From Cordylochernes scorpioides (lineage: Eukaryota; Arthropoda; Arachnida; Pseudoscorpiones; Chernetidae), in NCBI GenBank assembly GCA_030710605.1, contig CP092876.1, positions 63,984,115-64,048,114 on the forward strand: a DNA stretch of 64,000 bases, given 5' to 3'. Under the pieces are notes generated by a model, which worked only from the letters and a program-made list of their open reading frames with translations, was not told the DNA's origin and did not search any database. The position numbers and the translations under genes are program-made. Within the stretch, counting starts at the first letter, position 1. Every line of letters starts with the position of its first letter. Positions 34,053 to 44,655 of the stretch are shown here, piece by piece.

Positions 34053-34675
34053 CAGTAGTACCTCCCTGTAAAGGACACCTAATTCCAGAGCCAAAGTGTC
34101 CTTTAGGGAGAGGTGTCCTCTTATCGGAGAGTCGCTAAATAGTGAAGATAATTGTACAAATAATTCCGCCTTTGCCGGTCCCAAGCCCGGATGAAAAAGG
34201 AGGAGGGGGAGCAGTAACAAGCTCACTAAAAAACCTGGGCTCAGCTGGCCCAGCTGATAAGTAGCAACCTGAGGAAGGGCATTCTTGCCTTAAAGCTCGT
34301 GTTTTCTCAATAAAAGAGAATTACCACGTTTATATCGACTTCGTTTCTGATAATACCTTGTAAGGGCTCCTAATCCGGGAATACAGGATGAGCAGTGTTT
34401 GTACTCCATGTTAGGAGCGGCTGCACATGGCGTCTGTTCCTCATGTCAGAGGCGGCCATTTATTTTGGAGCGAAGTCGGCCTGCCACTAAGTAGTGCTCC
34501 CATTCTTAATGACAAAGGCAGACGCATTCTACTTCACCCAGTAATGATCTCAAGCTTTACAAGCTTGATACCCTAATATGATTGTGTGGAGATAAGAAAG
34601 AAGATTGTACAAATGTAAACTGTCATTTAGAGAGGTGTTATCTAGCGCGAATGTCCTCTCATGGAGGTTCTACTG
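34053..34675 (-). repeat. Family-A MITE split by a SINE
   Basis: Left half 34053-34161 (CAGTAGTACCTCC start) and right half 34615-34675 (ends GGAGGTTCTACTG, TA). The halves join at the 11-bp target duplication ATTGTACAAAT of the SINE between them. Confidence 0.88.
34162..34603 (+). mobile_element. LINE-tailed SINE, full-length copy
   Basis: About 440 bp, starting (A)CTCCGCCTTTGCCGGTCC and ending in a GAGATAAGAAAGAAG tail. An 11-bp target duplication, ATTGTACAAAT, flanks it (34151-34161 and 34604-34614). The final 60 bases match the 3' end of the LINE at 58534-60050 (CTTTACAAGCTTGATACC, GAGTGGAGATAAGAAAG), implying mobilisation by that LINE. Confidence 0.9.
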
Positions 34676-34759
34676 TACCAAAACATCAGTTTAATTATTT
34701 AAATACCTTATTTCTTTGTCATGTGTATGATAGATTAATGTTCTAGCATAGTATGCATA

Positions 34760-35160
34760 TTTTTTATTTATATAAAAGGCATATATTGGGTTAAAATATT
34801 TACCAATATTTCAATAGGCAGCAAACCAACCTTTATCAAGGTAAATAATAAAGCTGTTAGATTTATTGGATGTAATTGTGCCTTTTAAACCTTGATAAAG
34901 GCTAACAAGCTGCTAATTATTGGTAATAAATTGGTAAATAAATAAATTATGAAAAGAGGCATCTCCTTATCGTGTAACTGATATCGTTGCTGATGGCTTG
35001 CACCATCTATCGGAATAAATATCAACTATTCTCGTTGATTTGTAATTATTCCAGAATTGGCCAAATACCCATTCTTGATTGATCAAGAAAAGCTAACCAC
35101 GGACGCGTTTCGGGCTGTTGGCCCTCATCAGCGTGGTGCAAGCTGTAGCTATCCCAGTAC
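34760..35160. repeat. Hairpin repeats followed by a ribozyme-bearing repeat
   Basis: 34760-34940 is a foldback of the GGCATATATTGG family. From about 34950 a second repeat begins GGCATCTCCTTATCGTG and reaches the hammerhead motif at its right end. The first 135 bases of that repeat recur at 39575-39708, but that copy stops just before the ribozyme. Confidence 0.65.
35091..35143 (-). ncRNA. Hammerhead ribozyme, type I, complete consensus
   Basis: Read on the - strand. Stem I is ACCACG paired with CGUGGU, extended beyond a small internal loop by AGCU with AGCU. The conserved core CUGAUGA follows. Stem II is GGGC/GCCC with loop CAACA. The second core GAA comes next. Stem III is minimal (AC/GU, loop GC), then C17 with predicted cleavage between 35102 and 35101. 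Every invariant core position is present. Two-base-pair stem III and an internal loop in stem I are typical of the minimal hammerheads in Penelope-like elements and retrozymes. Activity is inferred, not shown. Confidence 0.82.
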
Positions 35161-35880
35161 AATATCACATTTGTACTATTTTTTCACAAATAAATTAATG
35201 TTTGACCCAATATGACCCTGATTATAGATGGCTCTATATATGTTTTCACACAAAAAAATAGAACATTTCCTCTTTAATTCAACGCTTACTATAATTCCTC
35301 CATTTTTTGTCAAAATTCTCCACAGTGTATCCTCTACTTTAACAGACTATAATTCAATGCCAATTTTAATTCAACAGAAATCACTAATCCCTTAGAGTAT
35401 TGAATAGAGGTTTGATACACAAGGTAATAAATCCAAATAAATAGAGTGTTACCGTCATCAGACAAAAGACTATTATATTGTAGCATAAACCATGTAAATA
35501 CTGTATATCCATTATCATTTGTTTATTGCAAAAATACAAAATATGTAAATTAGGGAGAGATATATAAAAACTATGTTTGTTTGTAGAGATTGAGCTAATT
35601 GAACTTCTCTTCCTTATTAAATTATTTTTGATTGCCATACGACTTGTTAATTATTTCAGCAGACATATATATATTTGATAGACATTAATATATTGTAACG
35701 TAGAAAATTAGGAAAGACAAACTTCAGGATGACACAGCAATTTATTTAATACAAGCGCAAAAATCAACATTTATAAGTTACAAGATGAGGGAAGTTTCCA
35801 AGAGTAGCTATATATAAATATCAAAAAATAATAATCAGTATATAAAATATAATAAATACTTTGCTGCAATATATTCAGTC

Positions 35881-35926
35881 TTTTGTCTGATGATGGTAAC
35901 AACTCTGATATCGAAACGTCACATAC
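35881..35926 (+). ncRNA. Hammerhead-like motif, family D
   Basis: UUUUGU, then CUGAUGA, a partly decayed stem II, GAAAC, GUC and ACAUACAA. Three base pairs (UGU/ACA) are available for stem I. Stem II has only about four good pairs, so activity is doubtful. Confidence 0.55.
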
Positions 35927-35997
35927 AATTTATTTATTTGATCTATTATTAGATTATTTACCTTATGTTTCTAATCTATGATTTAAGAGGTTTTACA

Positions 35998-36150
35998 ACT
36001 CCGCCTTTGCCGGTCCCAAGCCCAGATGAAAAAGGAGGAGCAGTAACAAGCTCACTAAAAAACCTGGGCTCAGCTGATAGTACCCTGTAAGGGCTCCTAA
36101 TCCAGGGATACAGGATGAGTGGAGATGTTTGAGTGGAGATAAGGAAGAAG
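35998..36150 (+). mobile_element. LINE-tailed SINE, internally shortened
   Basis: Same head (ACTCCGCCTTTGCCGG) and same tail (GAGTGGAGATAAGGAAGAAG) as the copy at 34162, but only 153 bp. A 13-bp target duplication AAGAGGTTTTACA flanks it (35985-35997, 36151-36163), so the shortened form itself transposed. Confidence 0.85.
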
Positions 36151-36379
36151 AAGAGGTTTTACAGTATAAATAACTGAGAGTACACTATATAATGTACTTT
36201 ATTTATGTGACTTTACATCACATGGTAAAAAGCTAAAAATGTAAATGATTGAACATACATTGGAAATGTTTGAATATTCCCAATTGAGAAATCCATGGCT
36301 TGACAGAATAAGTCTCAGAGGAGATGGTGATCCACAAATCCATTTCTTATTTGTATAAAGTATTAAAGCACATGTCTCT

Positions 36380-36490
36380 TTTACACCTAAAGCAAACTTC
36401 TACTGTCCTTACTATTATACAATAAAAATATATATTGGGAGGGCTTGACTCATCAGTGGTGAACCCTCCCAGCTGTTTCACCCATTTAAT
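36380..36490. repeat. Foldback fragment of the GATGAGCCAG family
   Basis: CTACTGTCCTTACT, GGGAGGG and the TCATCAGTGGTGAACCCTCCC centre resemble 4200-4330 and 57250-57390. Confidence 0.5.
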
Positions 36491-36562
36491 CTACCAGACC
36501 GCTTTTTAGAGCTCTAATACTGTATTGGACAATTCCACTTATATATTCTACATTGAAAGGAA

Positions 36563-36882
36563 GGGGTCCGTGGAATGATGATCTAAACCGTTGGTTTTCG
36601 ACCGCTACGACCCGGGTTTGATTCCCGCATTGGGCACTTTTCTCTGATTTAAAAAAAAAAATGCTCCAATGGCCCCCGATTCTTGCAAAAGTTCAACCCC
36701 ACCAGCAAGTGCAAGTAACCAAACGGGGCTCTGGTACATTTGTAAGTGCAAAGTCAAACTGCTTTTCACATGTGTAGACATTTGGTGCACTTACAATAAA
36801 AGCAGTCGCTAACTTCTACCCACCATGATTATCATGCCCTGTACGTGTAGTAGGGATAAGCAAAAAAATAATAATAATAATT
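36563..36882 (+). mobile_element. tRNA-derived SINE (Glu-like head), copy 1
   Basis: The head has tRNA-like A and B boxes (GATGATCTAAACCG, GGGTTTGATTCCCG) and a TTGG-TTTTCGA-CCG anticodon-like arm. It is followed by a T/A-rich linker and a conserved 200-bp body (TGCTCCAATGGCCCC, GTGCAAGTAACCAAACGGG, CATGTGTAGACAT, AGGGATAAGCAAAA) with an A/T-rich end. Confidence 0.8.
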
Positions 36883-37027
36883 GAAGGGTAGAATTTTAGA
36901 AATTGTATTCAAGTAAACTATGGACATAATAAGCGTTTAGGACAGTAGAATTACATATAAATATTTGTATCGAGAAATACTCTTCCACAAACAATAAAGA
37001 CAAAGCCAGTTTGACATATATTAATTA

Positions 37028-37440
37028 CTAGCCAAATGACCCGGGCAACGCCCGTGTTTTACCCGATTGAATGTTTTTATTCAAATACTATTTGTTACAA
37101 TTATAAATTGGCCCCTTAAATAAATGCATATATTAGTTAATAACTATAGCCTATGTGCTTTATCTGTCTATGTACTGTTGGCTTCCGTAGGCGTCTCTTA
37201 CTGGGAAAAAGAAAGAGAGGATTCCATTTAGTTATTAACTAATATATGCATTTAATTAAGGAGCGACCCGCTCCAACACAATAGTTACAAAAATGAAAAA
37301 GCGAGTGGGGGGGGGCAGAGGTGGCGTGATCATAGCCAACCAATAGGAGGGCGCCATTCCAAAAAAAAAGCAAACGGTGACAGAGTTGATAAATGATTAG
37401 GAGATGAAGAATGACGCTCGTAACTGTATATAGAATAATG
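37028..37440 (+). repeat. Family-E repeat, copy with hairpin core
   Basis: About 410 bp, starting CTAGCCAAATGACCCGGGCA, nearly identical to 41960-42385. The inner arms TAAATAAATGCATATTAGTT and AACTAATATATGCATTTA form a foldback. A G-run and GGTGGCGTG follow. No ORF. Confidence 0.75.
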
Positions 37441-37938
37441 TACCTGTTAAAAAGACACCTCTCTCTTAAAAAAACTTTGGCGATGGAATATCAGTGTAGT
37501 GGGAGGTAGCTCTACTGTATTAGAATACACACAAAAATAAGCTCTCTGTTACTATATAATGTTACTTAGAGAGAAAGTGGGTGTGAGGGGCCACAAGAAT
37601 GAGTCAAAGATCAGATGTGGTGCTTACATTCAAACATGGAATACAATGAGATTTAACAATAAATCTTTCTGGTATTACTGTGACCATCATTCTTGCATTA
37701 ATCACATTCATATAACAGTAAAACTATATATTTAAAACACAATAATACAAATTATTTTAACCAAAGAAATAAAATGATAAACTTCAGTGTTTGTAGTTCT
37801 AAGGAACTTCAACCAAGTGACAACAGTGGGGCTGTACAGAGGCATGGTCACCCTCAGTCCGGTACTAAGATGGTATACTGTAGTCTATTCTTAGTAGCAA
37901 GTTTCCCAATCATTTTGTTTTCTTAGGCACATCTGATA

Positions 37939-38113
37939 CAGTAGAACCTCCATTTAGCGGACACCCCGCTAGCGAACACCTCTCTACAAGGGAAAGTTTT
38001 CATTTGCAAAATTACCATTTTTACTATTTTACAGGTCTCCGATAAGAGGACACCTCTCCATAGAGTACACTTTGGTTCTGAAATTAGGTGTCCTTTACAG
38101 GGAGGTTCTACTG
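37939..38113 (+). repeat. Family-A MITE
   Basis: Complete copy, CAGTAGAACCTCC to GGAGGTTCTACTG, TA on both sides. Confidence 0.85.
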
Positions 38114-38475
38114 TACTGCCTACCACATTTACATCTAAATTTTAAAGCCCCTAAAGACTAAAATGTGTCAAATATCCTACATAAAGAGCATAATTAAATT
38201 TGCATAAGAAAGGTGTGTTTATTGTAACCAATTTTATTCAACTTAGTCGGGAGTCAACTTGTCTTGTGAGCATATTTTTGCTTGAAACCAACTTTATATG
38301 TCAGCAACTACAGTAGAGAAACACCTGAAAACATAGTTGAACCTGATCTTTCCTTGAAGGTCTCTTATCAGAGATTCTGTCATTTCAGGCTACTTTATGA
38401 GGAATCATTCAACCAAAACAAAGTCAGATGCAGGTTTATTCCTGTTTTTAGGTGGTCTCTTATTACTATTGTATA

Positions 38476-38653
38476 TACAGTTAAACCTGTCTATAGCGAC
38501 CCCTCTTGGGACTCACCAAAATAGGGTTCTATAGAGAGGGGTGCTATAGACAGGTCACTTTTAATGTAAATTGCATCGTACTACGTATTTAAAATCGGGT
38601 GCTATAGAGAGGGAGGCGCTATTTAGAGGGGGCGCTATAGAGAGGTTTAACTG
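38476..38653 (-). repeat. Family-B MITE
   Basis: Complete copy with CAGTTAAACCTGTCTATAG and GAGGTTTAACTG termini beside TA. The interior is inverted relative to 3351-3526. Confidence 0.85.
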
Positions 38654-39164
38654 TATCTGGTTTAAAACATTTTAATTTTATTGGCAGTGCAGGTCCTTGG
38701 TATTGTAGCAAGTAATCTCCTTCCACTGTTAGTATTACAGCTTAATGATAAATCACAATGTTTGGATTAAAGCTACTGATTTACTGATATTTATTTCTTG
38801 TTGCTATTATAGCTTAAGTTCTACAGAAGCTAGTCCAGCCCTGGATGGATTTGGTAACTGCTGGGATAACAAAACTGGCTGCTGCTTAGATAAGCAATAC
38901 TATCCAAAATTTGCTGAAGGAAGACTTTGAGACTCAATCTAAACTTGCTAGAAGCATTGCTTAATCCATTAAGGACATTCTATAAATTTAACTAAATCAA
39001 TCCAGGGCCAGGTCTCTTTTAACTACCTTTTATTTCTTATGCTTTTGGGCCAATATGCCCTTCAACAGTACACCTACAAGTACCACTTCTAGCCAATTAT
39101 ATACATGCCCAAAATAAAGATTTAAATATATATATGCTAAAATTTATTTTACATATTTTAAATT

Positions 39165-39465
39165 CGTCCACAATGTCTACCAGTAGCTAGGTTCTTCACT
39201 TTGGTGATTCCTTTAGCAGTCCCAGCTTTGCGCAGAGGCGATATCGTAGCTCACGAGGATCTTCCGAGGCACGATTATTGCTAGTTGAAACTTTAGCAGC
39301 CCCAATCTAAACTTGCTAGAAGCATTGTTTAATCCATTAAGGCTGTTGTCAATCTCCAAATGTCCACCAGTAGCAAGGTTCTGTACCTTGGTGATTCCTA
39401 CGTACACCTCAGGCTCTGTGTAGAGCCCATTAGTTCGGCTAAGGGAACCCACATTGAATGAATGC
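39165..39465 (-). pseudogene. Unrecognised coding-like fragment with duplicated peptide motif
   Basis: The - strand has an open frame (about 79 codons, 39452-39213) with coding-like composition containing YVGITKVQNLATGGH. A second, frame-shifted phrase GITKVKNLATGRH lies just downstream (about 39215-39170), and a related nucleotide block (AATCTAAACTTGCTAGAAGC) is found at 38935 and 39305. The duplication and frame change suggest a decayed gene or retrocopy. No family recognised. Confidence 0.25.
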
Positions 39466-39574
39466 CATTCTTCTTAGCTAAAAATTAAGAAAAATTCTCC
39501 AAAAGCTCCCAGCTTATTTCATATTCATTTAAAAAGAAACACTTTGTCCATTACTCTTTTAGATAAATTAAGAA

Positions 39575-39708
39575 AAAGGCATCTCCTTATCGTGCAACTG
39601 GAAGTTGCTGATGGCTTGCGCCATCTATCGGAATAAATATCAACTATTCTCGTTGATTTTTAATTATTTCAGAATTGGCCAAATACCCATTCTTGATTAA
39701 TCAAGAAA
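39575..39708. repeat. Partial copy of the ribozyme-bearing repeat, ribozyme absent
   Basis: Matches 34955-35090 closely (GGCATCTCCTTATCGTG, TATCGGAATAAATATCAACT, CCAAATACCCATTCTTGATT) and ends at the point where the hammerhead would begin. Confidence 0.7.
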
Positions 39709-39879
39709 AGGTAAAAAATCACAAAGCACTCTTTTAGAATCTAGTGAATTTTTAACCTACTTTTGTACAGTTAGTTATGTGCACAAAAATATAAAGATTA
39801 TTACATATAGAAATAATTGGTGCTATCAGTATTTCATGTCTTGGATTATGATACGGTACAATTTGGATTATTGATTAGA

Positions 39880-39985
39880 AACACAAAGTAATAAGGCCAA
39901 ATCCAAATGAATAGTGTGTGACATTTTGCTAACAACGCTGTTAGTGAAATGTCACCCACTATTTGGTCTCATTAGCTTGTCTTGA
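39880..39985. repeat. Family-D repeat, ribozyme core lost
   Basis: A perfect-looking palindrome GTGACATTTTGCTAACAACG / inverse between AAATCCAAA arms. Stem II and GAAAUGUC remain but CUGANGA is missing. Confidence 0.6.
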
Positions 39986-40263
39986 ATTATATTAAGGAAT
40001 GTCATATTAAAGTTTATTTATTGAATAAGAGATGATGAGGCCTAAGAGATCCCTAACAAAATTTGGCTTATGAGAGTTTATCTTTGAATGACAGTTTTAA
40101 ATTATCTTATTTTGCCCATATTTACCTGATACACTAAGTATACATGAACATTTCACCATATAGCACCTCGTGGGTCAACAACTGTGGTTGATATTTAGGA
40201 CAGTGTTCTATTAGATCAACTCCTGACAATCTGGGGAATATTCCCAAGTGGTTGTATCCAGTA

Positions 40264-40443
40264 CAGTAGAACCTTCATGAGAGAGAAGACACTCCCACTA
40301 GAGAATACCTCTCTACAAAGGACAGTTTTCCTCTCTAAAATTACCATTTTCACTATTAAGCAACTCTCCAGTAGGAGGACACCTCTCTCTCTCAAAGGAC
40401 ACTTTGGCTCTGCACCCTAGACGCAAGAGAGGTAGTTCTACTG
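40264..40443 (+). repeat. Family-A MITE
   Basis: Complete but diverged copy, CAGTAGAACCTTCATG to GTAGTTCTACTG, flanked by TA. Confidence 0.75.
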
Positions 40444-40542
40444 TACCTGACACTAGTCCAGCAGAATGGGAACAAATGGAATCAACCTGTTTAGTGATAT
40501 AACTCTATACTAGTGGCACTAGTGGCAACTATGAATATCATA

Positions 40543-40901
40543 ACTCCGCCTTTGACGGTCCCAAGCCCGGATGAAAAAGGAGGAGGGGGAGCAGTAACAA
40601 GCTCTCTAAAAAACCTGGGCTCAGCTGGCCCGGCTGTTAGTACCCTGTAAGGGCTCCTAATCCAGAGATACAGGATGAGCAGCGTTTGTACTCCAAGTTA
40701 GGAGCGGCTGTACATGGCATCTGTTCTTCATGTCAGAGGCGGCCATTTCTTTTGCAGCTAAGTCGGCCTGCCACTGAGTAGTGCTCCCAGTCTTGATGAG
40801 AAAGGCAGACGCATTCTACTTCACCCAATCATGATGGTTGTCAAGTCTCAAGCTCTACAAGCTTGATACCCTAATATGATTGAGTGGAGATAAGAAAGAA
40901 G
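40543..40901 (+). mobile_element. LINE-tailed SINE
   Basis: Head ACTCCGCCTTTGACGGTCC, body and GAGATAAGAAAGAAG tail as at 34162. A 9-bp target duplication ATATCATAA flanks it (40535-40543, 40902-40910). Confidence 0.88.
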
Positions 40902-41504
40902 ATATCATAAGATGCCACTTAACAAAACCGTGAGACATCTTGAGTGCAATCTAGCAGACTCTGGTCAACACAACATCATCTTTGGGAAGTTCAGAATACC
41001 CACCACCATTTTGGATTATAGCCCTTGTTAGTCCAGGAATTTAATGGGATCTGTAAGGGATTAATGATTTTTTAATCTTCCAAAGAGGTGTTTTAATTGG
41101 TGAAGTGGCTGGGACAATTCTATTGTTTTTTTCATTTTTTTATGCGAGAGATTTGATAATAATAGAAAAAATACTTTTCTCCTAACAAAAGACATGAAAA
41201 GTATGCACCAACTGTTTGAGTTGATTTTAAACAGCATATTTTCCTTTTAATAAACAATTCCTTCCTATAAATAGGTCACAAGTATTGAACAAAGTTGCTT
41301 AACCTCAGTGAGTGGTGAAACTAGAGTCCTCAATATGTAATGCTCTAGACAACCACCACCTAGATACAATGGGAACACCAAAGTTGGGAACAAAATCAAT
41401 TACACATTGCAGTCAAACAATCCTCCTTGCCAAGTCACCATCACTAGGAAAGAAGTAAAAGAGAAACTACAGTAAAACCTTGCTGAAATAAACCAGGCGT
41501 AATG

Positions 41505-41715
41505 ATAAGGCACAATTTGGATTAGAACTACAAAATAATAAGACCAAATCCAAATAAATAGTGTGTGACTTTTCGGTGACAGCATTGTTATTTATTTGGT
41601 CTTATTACGATAAAGCACAATTTGGATTATAGATACAAGAAAATAATACCTAATCCATATCTTATTTTCTTGTAGCTATAATCTATAATCTAAATTGTGC
41701 ATCATCAATTTTATT
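41505..41715. repeat. Family-D repeat, decayed
   Basis: Contains AAGGCACAATTTGGATTA and its inverse, AATAGTGTGTGAC and half of the palindrome (GGTGACAGCATTGTT). No CUGANGA core. Confidence 0.6.
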
Positions 41716-41959
41716 AAAGTTCAATGGACCTATGAAGTTATTCTTCCTATGAGCTCAAGAAAATGAATTCCAAAGTGAATATCAATGTTGATGCCATCAC
41801 TTGAAGATTCTATTTTAAAGAGTTCAGGATCTGAAGCTCTCCTCTATTTTGGATTAGGTCTTATTTTCTTGTATCTAGATCTTATTACCTTGGGGTATAT
41901 TTAACTTGAATATAATTTCCCTTTTTTAATTTAATAATATAGTGACCCACATATAACTA

Positions 41960-42385
41960 CTAGCCGAATGACCCGGGCAACACCCGTGTTTTACCCGATT
42001 GAATGTTTTGATTCAAATACTATTTGTTACAATTATAAATTGGCGCCTTAAATAAATGCATATTTTAGTTAATAACTATAGCCTATGTGCTTTATCTGTC
42101 TATGTACTGTTGGCTTTCGTAGGCGTCTCTTACTGGGAAAAAGAAAGAGAGGATTCCATTTGGTTATTAACTAATATATGCATTTATTTAAGGAGCGACC
42201 CGCTCCAAAACAATAGTTACAAAAATGAAAAAGCGAGTGGGGGGGGGGGGGCAAAGGTGGCGTGAGCGTAGCCAACCAATAGGAGGGCGCCATTCCAAAA
42301 AAAAAGCAAACGGTGATAGAGACGAAAACTGACTGATTAAGAGATGAAGAATGACGCTCGTAACTGTATATAGAATAGTTAACCA
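41960..42385 (+). repeat. Family-E repeat, second hairpin copy
   Basis: Near-identical to 37028-37440, starting CTAGCCGAATGACCCGGGCA. A G-run of about 14 bases near 42239 marks the same position as the shorter G-run in the other copy. Confidence 0.78.
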
Positions 42386-42448
42386 AAGTTCAGGCCCCAT
42401 TGGTGTTTGCTATAGCAAGGTTTTACAATAGATATGAGAACAATTTTT

Positions 42449-42750
42449 GGGGGGTCGGTGGAAGGATGGTCTAAACCGTTGGTTTTCGACCGCTACGCCC
42501 CGGGTTCGAATCCCATATTGGACACTTTTTTTCTGATTAAAAAAAAAATGCTCCAATGGCCCCGATTCTTGCAAAAGTCCACCAGCGAGTGCAAGTAACC
42601 AAACGGGACTCTGGCACATTTGTAAGTGCAAAGTCGAACTGCTTTTCACATGTGTAGACATGAGTTGCACTTACAGTAAAAGCAGTCGCCTTCTTCTACC
42701 CACCATGATTTTCATGGCCTGTACCACGTCTACTAGGGATAAGCAAAAGA
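42449..42750 (+). mobile_element. tRNA-derived SINE (Glu-like head), copy 2
   Basis: GTCGGTGGAAGGATGGTCTA head, GGGTTCGAATCCC B box, body as at 36563 and an AGGGATAAGCAAAAG end. A 10-bp target duplication AACAATTTTT flanks it (left 42439-42448, right 42751-42760). The best-preserved copy here. Confidence 0.88.
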
Positions 42751-43149
42751 AACAATTTTTAAATGAGGAGGACTTAGCTATTTAGATGTTCAAATTCTTG
42801 TTGTGTGAGGACACAATTATTAAAGGTAAAAACACAACACATATATCCATTATATACAATAACTTGGCTTTTGTGTATATTGGGGGGAGGGAAAATGTAA
42901 GATAGACGACACAGCGAGGCCCAATCCTGCAAGGTTTCTGCGGCAGGACTGGAGCTGACAGACACACAACAAGTCAGTGTTAGACCTGCAGGAGAATCCA
43001 ACACAATATTAAACCATTTATTTTTTTAACCATTCTATCAAATGCACATACATCTTATCATTTGAAAATACAAAAAAAATACTAAAAAATGAATAAAAAT
43101 GTCAAAGTGAGATAAGTTTTGATTGTTTCTTTACAGTGAAACACAAATA

Positions 43150-43275
43150 CAGTTAAACCTGTCTATAGCGCCCCCTCTTGAGACTCGCTAAAATAGGGTT
43201 CTATAGACAAGTTCTTTTAATGTAAAATGTTTACATTTTAATGTTTAAAATCGGGCGCTAAAGACAGGTTTAACT
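43150..43275 (-). repeat. Family-B MITE, internally shortened
   Basis: 126 bp with both CAGTTAAACCTGTCTATAG-type ends beside TA; the middle is missing. Confidence 0.78.
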
Positions 43276-43309
43276 GTATATACAATTTTTTTTTTCTTTT
43301 TTTATATAA

Positions 43310-43462
43310 ACACAAGGTAATAAGATCAAATCCAAATAAATAAATAGTGCGTGACGTTTCGGTAACAGCGTTGTTACCGAAACATCACACACTATTTATT
43401 TATTTGGATTTGATCTTATTACCTTGTTTTATAATCTATAATCCAAATTGTGCCTTATCAAT
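43310..43462. repeat. Family-D palindrome, ribozyme core lost
   Basis: GTGACGTTTCGGTAACAGCG and its inverse sit between AATCCAAATAAATAA arms; GAAACAUC replaces GAAACGUC and CUGANGA is absent. Confidence 0.65.
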
Positions 43463-43472
43463 TTTTTATATA

Positions 43473-43646
43473 CAGTAGAACCTCCCTGTAAAGGATACCT
43501 AATTGCAGAGCTAAAGTGTCCTTTAGTGAGAGGTGTCCTCTTACCAGAAAGTTGCTAAATAGTAAAAATGATAAGTTTACAAATGAAAACTGTCCTTTAT
43601 AGAGAGGTGTTCTCAAGCGTGAGGTCCTCTCATGGAGGTTCTACTG
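43473..43646 (-). repeat. Family-A MITE
   Basis: Complete inverted copy, CAGTAGAACCTCCCTG to GGAGGTTCTACTG, TA on both sides. Confidence 0.85.
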
Positions 43647-43809
43647 TATCTTTGAATCATTTCTCTAATAAATGTCTGATGGCCACTCCTCATGAATCCA
43701 TGATCCACCACGAATCCTCTAGTAACAAAAGCATGGAAAATCAACCTATAAATCCTATGTATAAACATGACTAAAGATGCTGAGTCATATTGGAGCTAGA
43801 GCACTATAG

Positions 43810-44232
43810 CCCTTGGCAGAGCTAACTGCTATAGGGCGTGTCCCCAGGTGGCGGATAGGGGAATGACCTTCAGATATGAAGGCCAGCTGTGAAACAAGCA
43901 GAATAACTCTGACAAATAAGCAGTCGCAGACCAACAGCAGCATTGTTAGAAGAGGAGTAAACCTCTTTAAAAATCCTGACTTCAGCTGACCCGGTTGATG
44001 GACCTCAGCGAGGGTCCCACTCCAGGGATACGGAGGAGCTGTGTCTGTACTCATGTTAGAGTACAGGAAATTACAGGAAAAGTCAGACTTTCACCAAAGT
44101 GTGCCTGGATCATGGTGCCATGATCAACGAAAGCTGCATGCACCCCTACACCCCATTCCATGAGATCAGCTCGAGGAGCATGAACTCATGGAATTTGTGT
44201 AATCTTTACACAAGGGGATAAGAAACAAGAAC
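43810..44232 (+). mobile_element. Second LINE-tailed retroposon family
   Basis: 423 bp starting CCCTTGGCAGAGCTAACTGC and ending GGGGATAAGAAACAAGAAC. A 12-bp target duplication AGAGCACTATAG flanks it (43798-43809 and 44233-44244). The middle shares the ACTTCAGCTGACCCGGTTGA / CCAGGGATAC phrases with the SINE at 34162, so the two families are distant relatives. Confidence 0.82.
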
Positions 44233-44483
44233 AGAGCACTATAGTAAGGTCTGGAAGAGCCAAGTTTCTGTAGCAATAATATAATCAGCAAGATACCTAC
44301 ATATCATTCTCTAGCCAGACTTTTACCATAGTACCTTCACTTGATACCTTGTCGTCATGTTAGTTATGGTACCTCTCTCTAACTTTGGTTTAAATAAGCA
44401 ACCCAGAATACCAGTAATCTTCTTATCCATCATAGGCACAATGCACAAGGCTGCAATGTGTAAATGAGTCAAACCTATGAGGA

Positions 44484-44585
44484 TGAAGTATGAAAGGATG
44501 AATTGTGAAGAGTAATGATAAACGGAAAAATAAAGTGTCCAGGGATGGGAATCGAACCCAGTGTTCAGCTTACCGGGCAGATGCC
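44484..44585 (-). mobile_element. Truncated tRNA-derived SINE (Thr-like) with 13-bp target duplication
   Basis: On the - strand it begins inside the anticodon arm (GGCATCTGCCCGG), keeps the B box GGGTTCGATTCCC and CCCTGGACA, then runs into a T-rich tail. AAACCTATGAGGA is duplicated at 44471-44483 and 44586-44598. Confidence 0.85.
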
Positions 44586-44655
44586 AAACCTATGAGGAGA
44601 ACATTTCTATTGTTCAGTGTTGAATAGGTTCATCCACAGCTCCAACTGTGACATA

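Noticed and set aside
36563-36640. Functional tRNA-Glu gene
   Set aside because: Part of a roughly 300-bp SINE present in five copies; poor acceptor pairing.
38745-38930. 61-codon + frame with NCWDNKTGCCLDKQYY
   Set aside because: A possible acceptor precedes it, but no donor partner, poly(A) signal or recognisable family; not supported.
43355-43395. Active hammerhead in the palindrome
   Set aside because: Stem II and a GAAAC-like segment persist, but CUGANGA is missing on both strands.
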